Assembly (NCBI GenBank): GCA_963976625.1
Contig: CAXBLA010000002.1
Coordinates: 136,945 to 200,944 of the forward strand
Length of the DNA stretch: 64,000 nt
Origin: UBA1924 sp963976625
GTDB lineage: Bacteria; Planctomycetota; Phycisphaerae; Phycisphaerales; UBA1924
Direction: 5' to 3'
Below, piece by piece: positions 16,605 to 25,246 of the stretch. Below the pieces are notes generated by a model. That model was not told where the DNA came from. It saw only the letters and a program-made list of their open reading frames with translations, and did no database searches. Position 1 is the stretch's first letter. Each line of letters begins with the position of its first letter. Made by a program: the position numbers and the translations under genes.

Positions 16605-18779
16605 TTACCCACAACCCTTAGCGAACGCATCAAGAAAGTCCGAGACATCGAAGAAGTCATAGATCCCATCATCGGTGAAATCGGCGATCGGATCCTGAGC
16701 CGCGAAGGCATCGAGGAACGCGGAGACATCGAAGAAGTCGAGTACGCTATCACCCGTAAGGTCTGCGATACAGGCCGCGCTACATGATGAGATGTCGTAG
16801 ATCCCAAGCGACGCATTCCAACCTGACACAGAGTACAACAGATCACCATCGGAGGCCACACTTATTGAGCCCGAAGAGTTTGGCATTGCCAATGAACCTG
16901 AGAGAATGGGCAGCGTGGGGTTAGAGATATCAAAGAAGGTCAGCGAAGGGATTAGATTGCTTGAAGGGACAACTGCAAAATGGCCCTTGATCAACATATC
17001 AGGACTCAGCGAGCCGCCGTACGCAGAAAACAGTTCATTGCTTTGAAACATGATCTCTGAAGATGAGTCATCGAGTAGTGACTGTGATTGAAATGATGCG
17101 AATGGTGGGTCAAAGGATCCCAACTCGATTTGCCTTATTGAGAGCACATGATCATTGACCCGCTTGATCGCTTTGACTCCAAAGTTAAATCGCCCACCGG
17201 GCATCACCACAGGCGAGGCCGGGCTTGTGCAATCGAATGCGTGAATAGTTCCAAGCTCGCCGCCATGAAAGTACGATGAATAGGCAATCACGATTCCATC
17301 TTGAACATCGAAATCAGTAATCTGATCGTTCGACAGCATCGTTTCAGAAACAAACACGGGCGAGAGCGGATTGGAAACATCATGGATCGTAAATGCACCC
17401 AAAGTTGGGCTCGTATAGAGAAGTGAACCTTCAGCTTTCAGGGCCAAGCCAACATCAGAGTTGAGTGTCGGTGCGGAAGCATCCCATGAACCAACAATCG
17501 TAGCCGCTGATGGATCACTGATATCGATGACCGAGACCATCTCACCTGACCTGCTCATCATGAAAGCGGAATCATCTGCAAATGCGATGTCATTGGCCAT
17601 GACGCTGCCAAAGCTGATTGTGGAGAGCACCGAATGCGTCGAGCCTGGCGAGCCGTCGATGACATGAAGTGCATTATTAGCGGTATCGATCGCGTAGATC
17701 GATCCCTGATGAACATCAACATGCCCGAACTTGGCACCTATCAACGCGCCCGGCACCAACCCCTCGAAAACTTCTGGTTGAATAGGCTCGGTTTGATCCG
17801 GATCCAGTTGAATAAGCTCATGCGCACCACGGACCCAGAGCTTGCCGTTGCCTGAAGTGATCTGTGGAAAACCACGAATATCTGGGCCGCTGAGTGTGCT
17901 ATGAATCACTGGATCGAGCGGCTCAGAGACATCAAAGATTGATACCGAGCCAGCGTCAGATGAAAACACCCAATCGCCCTCATTGACGATATGAAGCAAT
18001 GGGCGATCGGCTGCCTGAGTCCCAAGTTCTATAGGCGTTGTTGGATCCGTCACATCAAGCATCACCAGGGAGTTCAACACCCCGATCGCCGCGGTATCTC
18101 CATCTACACTCATCGCGCCAAGATCGCCCGAAGCTGCATACTCCCCGAGAAGGCTTATTGAGGCCGGGTTCGCCACATCGAAGATCTGGAGTTGATCGCT
18201 CGTATTCCCGAGATACATCCGAGTACCGACCACATCTAATGAATTCGTGAAAGTGCCCGCGAGGGTGCCGAGGCTAACGGGCGCGTCAAGATCTGAGATG
18301 TTGTAGATCGAAAGAAGATTCGGCGTTAATACATACAACCGATCACCGACGATTTGCACCGCGATCATATCCGCGGCAACTGTTGAACGGATAACCGGAT
18401 TCACAGAATCCGAGATGTCAAAGATGCGAACCTCGCCAGGAATACCCATGTTGGAATCATGCAAACCAAGAGCAACCACCGATCCTTCGAGCGATAGAAA
18501 AGTCATACTCGCATCGCTGAGAAACTCACCTTGAGAGAGTGTGGAATCAAGATCAGGAACGACAGGATTGGTCATATCCCAAAGGCTGAGGAACAACACA
18601 CCATCAAGACTACGAGTCAACGATGCAGTCTTGATGCCATCTGAATCAAGTGCCATCGGCCCGTAGTCTGCCGATACGCGTTTTTCGAACATATCGAGCC
18701 CACACAACGCACTGCTGGACTGGGCATACACCGGAACCGTAAACATCGCTGCTGCAAAAATACATGCTGCTGTTTTCAT
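16605..18779 (-). CDS. LVIVD-repeat secreted protein with GC-type dockerin module (copy B)
   Basis: This 724-residue paralogue of the protein at 14260 has an identical signal peptide (MKTAACIFAAAMFTVPVYAQ), LVIVD-type repeats (IYNISDLDAPVSLGTL, VANPASISLLGEYA, VIDISDPSAATIVGSW) and a dockerin pair at residues 669-724 that starts ACIADLTGDS and ends FAKGCG. The start at 18779 is chosen from the AGGAGG just upstream and the identity with copy A; the frame is open 21 codons further upstream. In the first dockerin loop the usual Asp-Gly is Asp-Ser. Both proteins open with SSSALCGLDM after the signal peptide and probably have the same topology. Function is unknown beyond a predicted beta-propeller and anchoring tail. 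Confidence 0.87.
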   Translation of the reverse strand: MKTAACIFAAAMFTVPVYAQSSSALCGLDMFEKRVSADYGPMALDSDGIKTASLTRSLDGVLFLSLWDMTNPVVPDLDSTLSQGEFLSDASMTFLSLEGSVVALGLHDSNMGIPGEVRIFDISDSVNPVIRSTVAADMIAVQIVGDRLYVLTPNLLSIYNISDLDAPVSLGTLAGTFTNSLDVVGTRMYLGNTSDQLQIFDVANPASISLLGEYAASGDLGAMSVDGDTAAIGVLNSLVMLDVTDPTTPIELGTQAADRPLLHIVNEGDWVFSSDAGSVSIFDVSEPLDPVIHSTLSGPDIRGFPQITSGNGKLWVRGAHELIQLDPDQTEPIQPEVFEGLVPGALIGAKFGHVDVHQGSIYAIDTANNALHVIDGSPGSTHSVLSTISFGSVMANDIAFADDSAFMMSRSGEMVSVIDISDPSAATIVGSWDASAPTLNSDVGLALKAEGSLLYTSPTLGAFTIHDVSNPLSPVFVSETMLSNDQITDFDVQDGIVIAYSSYFHGGELGTIHAFDCTSPASPVVMPGGRFNFGVKAIKRVNDHVLSIRQIELGSFDPPFASFQSQSLLDDSSSEIMFQSNELFSAYGGSLSPDMLIKGHFAVVPSSNLIPSLTFFDISNPTLPILSGSLAMPNSSGSISVASDGDLLYSVSGWNASLGIYDISSCSAACIADLTGDSVLDFFDVSAFLDAFAAQDPIADFTDDGIYDFFDVSDFLDAFAKGCG

Positions 18780-18796
18780 CGTGAATCCTCCTGAAA
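18699..18796 (-). repeat. 98-bp near-identical repeat, copy B (leader of LVIVD gene)
   Basis: This is the partner of 16345-16442, with a single G/A difference by visual alignment. The two copies are in direct orientation about 2.35 kb apart, as expected for a tandem gene duplication. Confidence 0.9.
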
Positions 18797-18957
18797 CTTG
18801 ATGGGCGAAATGATCTACCTGTGAATTCTCAAGGTACTTCATTTAACAAACAATCACAACCATTATTTTCAGAAATAATATCCTAAGCCCATCACAATGA
18901 GCAACGAGAAATCACGAACGTTCTAAAAACAGATTTCCCTCCACAAACTCTTTTCTT

Positions 18958-19017
18958 GCAGTTATTAACAACCAAATCGAAGCCGCCCGAGACTTCAAAG
19001 AAATCAAAGACCCTGCA
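18958..19017 (-). pseudogene. Possible decayed dockerin-module remnant
   Basis: Read on the minus strand, this stretch encodes CRVFDFFEVSGGFDLVVNNC. It resembles the conserved VLDFFDVSDFLDAFGAGC motif of the neighbouring secreted proteins in order and spacing and even keeps a cysteine at the end. No body, signal peptide or start codon accompanies it. It lies between the LVIVD gene and the atpA terminator, so it may be what remains of a deleted third paralogue. The match is short and could be chance. Confidence 0.35.
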
Positions 19018-19053
19018 CTCAGCAAGCCTGTGATCGAGGCCTGAACCGCGGAT

Positions 19054-19080
19054 AAAAAAAGCCCGCCTTCCGGCGGGCAT
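19054..19080 (-). terminator. Rho-independent terminator of atpA
   Basis: On the minus strand GCCCGCC (19078-19072), loop GGAA, GGCGGGC (19067-19061) and a run of seven T (A on the plus strand at 19054-19060). The position, about 70 bp after the atpA stop, and the orientation fit atpA. Confidence 0.9.
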
Positions 19081-19151
19081 TTGTGTTGATATATTTGATT
19101 GATATATTTAATTGATCAACGGCGTGGCCGCTCAATGCTCAATCCTCGGCT

Positions 19152-20684
19152 TTAACCGTTCCAGCCGGCCTTGAAGTTGTTCAGGGCATCGACGAGCTGC
19201 TTCTCGACATCGTCGTTGATGGCCTTGGCTTCGTAGATCGCGTCCCAGACACCCTTGGCGGAGGTCTGGAAGTACTCGTGCATGTCCTTCTCGAAGTCGG
19301 CGACCTTGGTCAGCTCGACGGTGTCGAGGAAGCCCTTGGTGCCCGCGTAGATCGAGATGATCTGGTTGGTCACATTCTGAGGCACATACTGCGGCTGCTT
19401 GAGCAGTTCGACCATGCGTGCACCGCGATCGAGCTGGGCCTTGGTGGCCTTGTCGAGATCGGTACCCAGCTGGGCGAACGCTTCGAGCTCGCGGTAGGCC
19501 GCGAGGTCCAGACGCAGCGAGCCGGCGATCTTCTTCACCGCCTTGACCTGAGCGGCACCGCCCACCGAGAAGAAGAGTTCTGGTTCGAGGTAGATCTGGA
19601 CATCGGTGATCGAGATCACATTGGTCGGGATGTAGGCCGACACATCGCCTTCCTGGGTCTCGATGATCGGCAGGGCGGTCAGCGAACCGGCACCGTGCTC
19701 GTCGGAGAGCTTGGTGGAGCGTTCGAGCAGGCGGCTATGCAGGTAGAACACATCGCCCGGGAATGCTTCACGCCCTGGAGGACGACGGAGCAGCAGCGAG
19801 AGCTGGCGGTACGCCACAGCCTGCTTTGAAAGATCGTCATACACCACGAGGACATGCTTGGGGTACTTGTTGCCGTTGGCGAGGGTCTTGCCCTCTTCCT
19901 TGCCCGACCACATGAAGTGCTCGCCCATCGCACACCCGGTGTAGGGAGCGATGTACTGCATCGGCGCAGGGTCAGAAGAGCCCGCGTTGACGACGATGGT
20001 GTAATCCATCGCGCCCGCGTCCTTGAGGGTCTGCACCACGCCGGCCACGGTCGATTCCTTCTGGCCGACCGCGACATACACACAGACCACGGCTTCGTCC
20101 GTGCCCCAGTACTGCTTCTGGTTGATGATCGCGTCGAGTGCAACCGCGGTCTTGCCGGTTTTGCGATCGCCAATGATCAGCTCACGCTGGCCGCGACCAA
20201 CAGGGATCATCGCGTCGATCGCTTTGATGCCGGTCTGGAGTGGTTCGTGCACCGGCTGGCGGGCGGCGATGCCCGGAGCGATGATGTCCACGAGTGCGGT
20301 CTCTGAGTTGCCCAATGCTGGTCCGTCGTCGATCGGGCGTCCCAATGGGTCGACCACGCGTCCGAGCATCTGCTCGCCGACGGGGACCTCGAGGAGCTTG
20401 CCGGTGGCTTTGACGGTGTCGCCTTCTTTGACGGCCAGGAAGTTGCCGTAGATGATCGCACCGACGGTGTCTTCTTCGAGGTTCATCACCTGGCCCATGA
20501 CGGCGCCTTCGGATGATTCGAACTCGATGAGCTCGCCGGCCATGGCCTTGGAGAGCCCGTAGATACGAGCGATCCCGTCGCCGACTTCGACAACGCGCCC
20601 GACTTCGGAGATTTCCAGCTCGCTGGAAAACTGTGCCACTTCTTGTTTGATTACGCTGACGATCTCATCGGTCTTGATCTTCAC
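19152..20684 (-). CDS. atpA: F1Fo ATP synthase subunit alpha
   Basis: This is a full-length 510-residue alpha subunit of the F1 sector, the non-catalytic nucleotide-binding partner of beta in ATP synthesis at the cytoplasmic membrane. The P-loop GDRKTGKTAVALDAI, the VGEQMLGRVVDPLGRPID segment, and SLLLRRPPGREAFPGDVFYLHSRLLERS are all conserved. The start is GTG, supported by AGGAG about nine bases upstream. No other atp gene lies on either side: upstream is ybbR, 227 bp away, and downstream are a terminator and secreted-protein genes. In most bacteria atpA sits between atpH and atpG. The other subunits must be encoded elsewhere. Confidence 0.97.
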   Translation of the reverse strand: MKIKTDEIVSVIKQEVAQFSSELEISEVGRVVEVGDGIARIYGLSKAMAGELIEFESSEGAVMGQVMNLEEDTVGAIIYGNFLAVKEGDTVKATGKLLEVPVGEQMLGRVVDPLGRPIDDGPALGNSETALVDIIAPGIAARQPVHEPLQTGIKAIDAMIPVGRGQRELIIGDRKTGKTAVALDAIINQKQYWGTDEAVVCVYVAVGQKESTVAGVVQTLKDAGAMDYTIVVNAGSSDPAPMQYIAPYTGCAMGEHFMWSGKEEGKTLANGNKYPKHVLVVYDDLSKQAVAYRQLSLLLRRPPGREAFPGDVFYLHSRLLERSTKLSDEHGAGSLTALPIIETQEGDVSAYIPTNVISITDVQIYLEPELFFSVGGAAQVKAVKKIAGSLRLDLAAYRELEAFAQLGTDLDKATKAQLDRGARMVELLKQPQYVPQNVTNQIISIYAGTKGFLDTVELTKVADFEKDMHEYFQTSAKGVWDAIYEAKAINDDVEKQLVDALNNFKAGWNG

Positions 20685-20911
20685 GGGAAGCTCTCCTGCG
20701 TGCTCCGAAATAACAGGCTTGTCTGACTCTCAACAGGCTTGTGATCGGCATGCGGTGCGTGAAAAAGGGGGTGAATAACAGCCGGTCAATCCGGGTGACA
20801 ACCCGAACGAACAGGGAGAGTAGGGTAGGGCACCAAAGCCCCGAAGTCTTGCAATTGTCAGCAGTTGAAATTAATCACCACGCCCATATTTTGGGTCGGA
20901 GAGCCGCTTGC

Positions 20912-22036
20912 TCAGGGCGTCGCTGATCCTGTTTCGGGATCGGGGTTTGGCTGGGTGTCAGGCTGCAGACTTGGCTGTACATTTGGCTGTCCAGCCGGGG
21001 TCGAGCCCAGGCGGGTAATCTTCAGATTCACGCTGATTTCCGGGCTCACCACCCGGCATCCGGGGGGCAATCCGAGCACCTGGGCGGGCTTGGCGCTCAC
21101 GCCTCGCCCTAGATCCTCGAAGGACAGCATCACGAACGCTCGCAGCTTGACTTCACCAGAGCGTAGAAGCCTGATCGACTCGATCGGGCCCGCGACCATC
21201 ACATTGACCAGATCCTTGTCCGAATCGTTGATCTCCACGCCCCATTTGCCGATCTCGCCGGGCGCCAGGAGCACCTGCACGGGCAGGCGATCGACGGTCA
21301 TCTGCTCGATCTGGGTGCGGAGCGTCAGGCGGACATCCACCTGGCTCGGCTCGATCTGGGACGCCCAGCTGTCCTCGTCAAGCCCGTCGATCGTGACGAC
21401 CGCCCCGGGGACGGTCTCCAATCGCCCCTGATCGAGCTGAGAGACGATGTCCGCATGGATCCGCACGATCGCTTCGTCGCTCGTCACCTTGGCGAGCACG
21501 CTGGCGGGGGCGTTGACCCGCACCGAGACCGGGTCGGCCCTTGGCACCCCATCGAGATCGAGCCCGTTGGGCAGCAGGACCCGGATGGGGAACTCGCGCG
21601 TCTCGATCTCATCGACCTCAACGCGGATAGTCGGAGGCGTGACCTCGGTCACGACGAGCCCGTGCACGCCCAGGGCGAAAATCTGTTCTTGGAGAATCAG
21701 CTGGAGGTCCAGTTCATGCTCGCCGGGCACACCCGGGATCTCTCTCCCGACACGCAGCTCGACGCGGTTCTGGAGCAGGCGGGCGAACCGATCGAACCCG
21801 GCCGTCGAGCCCTCGATCTGGATATTGGCGAGCCGAACCGGTGCTTTGCCTGTTTGCGACTGGCGAACAACTAAAGCCATGCTCCCGGGTGTATCTATTG
21901 TGGTCAGAACCAGTTGCGCCTCGATTGATCGAGTTCGCACCATGCGCGACTCAGCGAGCAGCCACACCATGACGGTCAGCAAAGTAACGATGAGGAAGGT
22001 TTGGATGAAGCTCCACACGGAGCGCGACTCCTTCAT
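20912..22036 (-). CDS. YbbR-domain protein (CdaR-like)
   Basis: A 374-residue membrane-anchored protein. One N-terminal transmembrane helix (about residues 10-28, IQTFLIVTLLTVMVWLLAES) is followed by an extracytoplasmic region with repeated YbbR-like beta segments, such as TPPTIRVEVDEIETREFPIRV and IEPSQVDVRLTL, and a Pro/Gln-rich C-terminal tail. In Firmicutes the YbbR protein CdaR binds and modulates the diadenylate cyclase CdaA. The start overlaps the cdaA stop by four bases, so the same partnership is likely here. Repeat number and sequence have diverged from Firmicute CdaR, so this assignment leans on gene order. Confidence 0.82.
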   Translation of the reverse strand: MKESRSVWSFIQTFLIVTLLTVMVWLLAESRMVRTRSIEAQLVLTTIDTPGSMALVVRQSQTGKAPVRLANIQIEGSTAGFDRFARLLQNRVELRVGREIPGVPGEHELDLQLILQEQIFALGVHGLVVTEVTPPTIRVEVDEIETREFPIRVLLPNGLDLDGVPRADPVSVRVNAPASVLAKVTSDEAIVRIHADIVSQLDQGRLETVPGAVVTIDGLDEDSWASQIEPSQVDVRLTLRTQIEQMTVDRLPVQVLLAPGEIGKWGVEINDSDKDLVNVMVAGPIESIRLLRSGEVKLRAFVMLSFEDLGRGVSAKPAQVLGLPPGCRVVSPEISVNLKITRLGSTPAGQPNVQPSLQPDTQPNPDPETGSATP

Positions 22037-23016
22037 GACTCTCCCTCCTTGTCCTTCTTCTCACTCGATGGGGCCGCCGGATCGTTCTTGAGCATGGATT
22101 CGTCCGGGGAGACCTCGATCGAGCTCGTCGCTTCCAGATCGTCGGCGAACCCGCTCTGGTCCTCCTCGGGCTTCTTCTCGGGTTTCTTCTCGCTGGCTTC
22201 AGTGGTCGGCTCGGGCGGCGCACGGTGACCGAGTTCTTTCTTGATCACCACTTCGAGCTCGTTGGGGTCGATCGGCGATGAGAGCACCCCGCGCTGGGCG
22301 ATGCGGATGAGCCCGGTTTCTTCGGACACCACCACCACCAACGCGTCCGAATCCCTCGATACCCCTATCGCGGCTCGGTGGCGTGAGCCAAAAGACTGGT
22401 CGGTGATCTCGGTCGGGCCGGCCATGGGCAGCTGGACGCCCGCGGAGTACACCTTGTCGCCCCGGATCACCACCGCCAGATCGTGCAGGGCCGAGCCCGG
22501 ATGGAAAATCGTCTGCAGCAGCGCCGAGGTCATCGTCGCGTTGAGCACCGTCCCGCCCTCGATCACACCCTTGAGCCCCACGCGCCGCTCGATCACAATA
22601 ATCGCGCCGAACCGGGCTTTCGAGAGGTACGAGCACGCCGGGGCGATCTCGCCTGCAATCCGGGCGGCTCCCTCGTACCCGCCCTGGAAGAACCGGGTCT
22701 CGCCGAGCCGAATCAACGCCCGACGGAGCTCGGGCTGGAAGATCACCACCAGAGCAATCGCGATCACCGCGAGCATGCGATCGTAGAGATAGGCCAAGCG
22801 AGCGAAGACATCATCGCCCAAGAATCGCACGAAGAGCGTGCCGACGATCAAAATGAACAACAAGCCCTTGAGCGCACGGGCGGCGCGGGTGCCCTGGACA
22901 AAGCGGAAGACCGCGAAGACCACGAACCAAATCAGGACAATCTCGACCGCGACTTCCCACCATGAGTAGGAGCCGAGCCGATTGAGCATGTCCTGTAATC
23001 GTTCCCAAGAGCCCAA
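22033..23016 (-). CDS. cdaA: Diadenylate cyclase, CdaA type
   Basis: This 327-residue membrane enzyme makes cyclic di-AMP from two ATP. Three hydrophobic segments within about residues 18-95 precede a DAC domain with FQPELRRALIRLG, TSALLQTIFHPGSALHDLAVVI and GSRHRAAIGVSRDSDALVVVVSEETG. The RHR motif is intact, but the usual DGA motif reads DLA. The tail from about residue 275 is Lys/Glu/Pro-rich and probably disordered. The start is taken as TTG at 23016 because AAAGGA lies seven to eight bases upstream; an ATG nine codons later is the alternative. It overlaps ybbR by four bases, the usual cdaA-cdaR order. The segment 23017-23145 is a divergent promoter region. Confidence 0.9.
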   Translation of the reverse strand: MGSWERLQDMLNRLGSYSWWEVAVEIVLIWFVVFAVFRFVQGTRAARALKGLLFILIVGTLFVRFLGDDVFARLAYLYDRMLAVIAIALVVIFQPELRRALIRLGETRFFQGGYEGAARIAGEIAPACSYLSKARFGAIIVIERRVGLKGVIEGGTVLNATMTSALLQTIFHPGSALHDLAVVIRGDKVYSAGVQLPMAGPTEITDQSFGSRHRAAIGVSRDSDALVVVVSEETGLIRIAQRGVLSSPIDPNELEVVIKKELGHRAPPEPTTEASEKKPEKKPEEDQSGFADDLEATSSIEVSPDESMLKNDPAAPSSEKKDKEGES

Positions 23017-23145
23017 GTCGCTATCCTTTATCTACAACACCGGCTGATCATCGACCGATCGCCAGCAGTCACGGGATGTATCTCGTTGATTCTAACCATA
23101 TTATCGCCTCCCGTGTGCCCAGACGCCCGCTCAAAGCAGATCATT

Positions 23146-23415
23146 ATGCCTTACACGATCATCCGAGTCGAGTCGACGCCCAACCCCAACGCGCGCAAGC
23201 TGATCGTCGAGCCCTCGCCCGGGAGCATCCGCTCGTACTTCAAAGCCGACGACGCCCAGGGCGATCCGCTGGGCCGTGCGCTCTTCGCGATCCCGCAGAT
23301 CACCAATGTGCTGATCCATACGGGCTTTATCTCAGTGTGCGCCAAGCCGGGGACCAGATGGAAACCACTGCTCAGCACCATCGAGGGCACCATCGCCCAG
23401 ATCGAGCCCGCCTGA
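23146..23415 (+). CDS. NifU N-terminal (Nfu_N) domain protein
   Basis: This 89-residue protein is a stand-alone Nfu N-terminal domain. The family signature is clear: RVESTPNPNARKLIV near the start, then FKADDAQGDPLGRALFAIPQITNVLI. In full-length Nfu proteins this domain precedes a CxxC Fe-S scaffold domain, which is absent here, so a role in Fe-S cluster handling is plausible but not shown. The ATG at 23146 begins the conserved region. The stop overlaps the mutY start (TGATG), coupling it to MutY, itself a 4Fe-4S enzyme; that may be a functional link. Confidence 0.85.
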   Translation: MPYTIIRVESTPNPNARKLIVEPSPGSIRSYFKADDAQGDPLGRALFAIPQITNVLIHTGFISVCAKPGTRWKPLLSTIEGTIAQIEPA

Positions 23416-24455
23416 TGGACGATCAGCATATCACATCCGATCTCGAATCGTGGTTCGATCACAACGCGCGCGATCTGCCCTGGCGACTGGACGAGCGCGA
23501 CCCGTACCACGCGCTGGTCTCGGAGCTGATGCTCCAGCAGACGCAGGTGTCGCGGGTGCTCGAAAAATACGAGCCCTTCATCACACAGTTCCCAACAGTC
23601 CAATCGCTCGCCAACGCCCCCGAGGATGAAGTTCTGGCTGCGTGGGCCGGGCTGGGCTATTACCGACGCGCCCGGATGCTCCACGCGTGCGCCAAAGCTA
23701 TTGTCGAAGAACACAACGCCCAAGTGCCCGAAGATGTAAAGACCCTCCAGACACTACCCGGGATCGGGCGATACACCGCCGGCGCGATCGCGTCGATGGT
23801 CTTCGGGCAGCGCGAGCCGATCGTGGATGGCAATGTGACGCGGGTGCTCCTGCGCCTGCACAACAAGCCCGAGCCTCAGACGGACAAGGACACCGTCAAG
23901 TGGGCGTGGGACCGAGCCGACGAACTGGTGAAGAGCGCGAGCAGACCCGCCGTCTTCAACGAGGCGATGATGGAACTGGGCGCGACTTGCTGCACGCCCA
24001 AGAACATCCGCTGCGCCCGGTGCCCATGGAAGAGCCAATGCCAGGCCTTCGCCCATGGCACCACCGAATCGATCCCGCTGCCCAAGCCCAAGGCCAAACA
24101 GAAGCCACTGTATTGCGCGACGGTTGTTGCCACGAAGAACAACTCGATCCTGCTCGAGCAACGCCCCGACACCGGCATGTGGGCGAGCATGTACCAGGCC
24201 CCGACCATTGAACATCCGGATCGCGCATTTACCCCCGCCGAAATCGCTGAACAGCTCGATATCAAAGCAAATGGACTCGACGAGCTGGGGCGTTTCAAGC
24301 ACATCACGACCCACCGCGTGGTCGAGTTCGTCGTGTATCGGGCGGCCAAGGTCAAACCAGGCCCTCAGCACCAATACCACCCGCTCGTTGCGCTCGATCA
24401 GATCGCCCTCTCCAACGCCCAGCGCAAAGTGCTGAAAATGGCGGGTCTGATCTGA
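23415..24455 (+). CDS. mutY: A/G-specific adenine glycosylase
   Basis: This is a 346-residue DNA glycosylase that removes adenine opposite 8-oxoguanine. The catalytic Glu is in SELMLQQTQVSRV, the helix-hairpin-helix is LPGIGRYTAGAIASM, and the catalytic Asp follows in VDGNVTRVL. The four cysteines of the 4Fe-4S cluster appear as C-X6-C-X2-C-X5-C in CTPKNIRCARCPWKSQC (about residues 190-210). The C-terminal part from about residue 230 is the NUDIX-like domain that reads 8-oxoG, with LLEQRPDTGMWASMYQAP. The start codon overlaps the stop of the Nfu_N gene. Length and motifs are normal. Confidence 0.96.
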   Translation: MDDQHITSDLESWFDHNARDLPWRLDERDPYHALVSELMLQQTQVSRVLEKYEPFITQFPTVQSLANAPEDEVLAAWAGLGYYRRARMLHACAKAIVEEHNAQVPEDVKTLQTLPGIGRYTAGAIASMVFGQREPIVDGNVTRVLLRLHNKPEPQTDKDTVKWAWDRADELVKSASRPAVFNEAMMELGATCCTPKNIRCARCPWKSQCQAFAHGTTESIPLPKPKAKQKPLYCATVVATKNNSILLEQRPDTGMWASMYQAPTIEHPDRAFTPAEIAEQLDIKANGLDELGRFKHITTHRVVEFVVYRAAKVKPGPQHQYHPLVALDQIALSNAQRKVLKMAGLI

Positions 24456-24473
24456 TCCGCTACTATTGGACCT

Positions 24474-25235
24474 ATGCATATCGCAGTGATCATCCCGGTG
24501 TACAACGAGCAGACGCTGCTGCCGGTATTGTTTGACAAGCTCATCAACACCCGCCCGCCGATCGATCCCAACTCGTCCACCGCCCAGCCCTGCGAGCGCA
24601 CGATCTATCTTGTCAACGATGGCTCGATCGACGATTCAAAGCAGATCATCGACCAGCTCGCCGAGCGCGCCGACACCGTGGCGATCCACCAGCCCAAGAA
24701 TATGGGCAAAGGGGCGGCTCTTGCTGCCGGCATCAAAGCCGCCCTCGATGGCGAAGCGCAGGTCATCATTATCCAGGACGCGGACCTTGAGTACGACCCG
24801 GGCGAGCACGAGCAGGTGCTCGCGCCGATTATCGACGGGCGGGCGGACGCCGTCATCGGCACGCGGTTCCTCGGGCAGACCCACCGCGTGCTCTATTACT
24901 GGCACTCGATCGCCAATCGGGTCATCACGCTGACGAGCAACATGCTCAGCAACCTGAACCTGACCGACATCGAGTGCGGGTTCAAGGCGTTCACCCGCGA
25001 GGCGATCCAAGGCATCACGATCACCGAGCCGCGGTTCGGGGTCGAGCCCGAGCTGATCGCCAAGCTCGCCAAAGCGAAGCTGCTCGCCGAGGACGCCGCC
25101 GGCACCAAAGCCCGCTCGCTGCGGATTTATGAGGTGCCCATCTCGTACGCGGGCCGCACCTACGAAGAGGGCAAGAAGATCGGCTGGAAGGACGGGGTCG
25201 AGGCCATCTGGTGCATCTTTAAGCACAACCTCTGA
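24474..25235 (+). CDS. Glycosyltransferase family 2 (dolichyl-phosphate-mannose synthase-like)
   Basis: The 253-residue product is a GT-A fold family 2 glycosyltransferase. It begins IAVIIPVYNEQTLLPVLF, has the nucleotide-sugar and metal site in IIIQDADLEYDPGEH (DAD), and the later GTRFLG and SNMLSNLNLTDIECGFKAF, typical of the polyprenyl-phosphate glycosyltransferases. It lacks C-terminal membrane helices, so it is probably a soluble or peripheral enzyme that loads a sugar onto a lipid carrier at the inner membrane. It lies 18 bp after mutY on the same strand and converges on purK, whose stop is only 12 bp away. Confidence 0.9.
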   Translation: MHIAVIIPVYNEQTLLPVLFDKLINTRPPIDPNSSTAQPCERTIYLVNDGSIDDSKQIIDQLAERADTVAIHQPKNMGKGAALAAGIKAALDGEAQVIIIQDADLEYDPGEHEQVLAPIIDGRADAVIGTRFLGQTHRVLYYWHSIANRVITLTSNMLSNLNLTDIECGFKAFTREAIQGITITEPRFGVEPELIAKLAKAKLLAEDAAGTKARSLRIYEVPISYAGRTYEEGKKIGWKDGVEAIWCIFKHNL

Positions 25236-25246
25236 GTGTATCTGAG

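Noticed and set aside
1900..18779. Many near-identical short repeats such as GAAGTCGAGxxAT spaced along the left third, seen first as a possible CRISPR array or mobile repeat
   Set aside because: They are codons of the FFDVSDFLDAF dockerin motif in frame with real genes, have no regular spacers and occur twice per gene.
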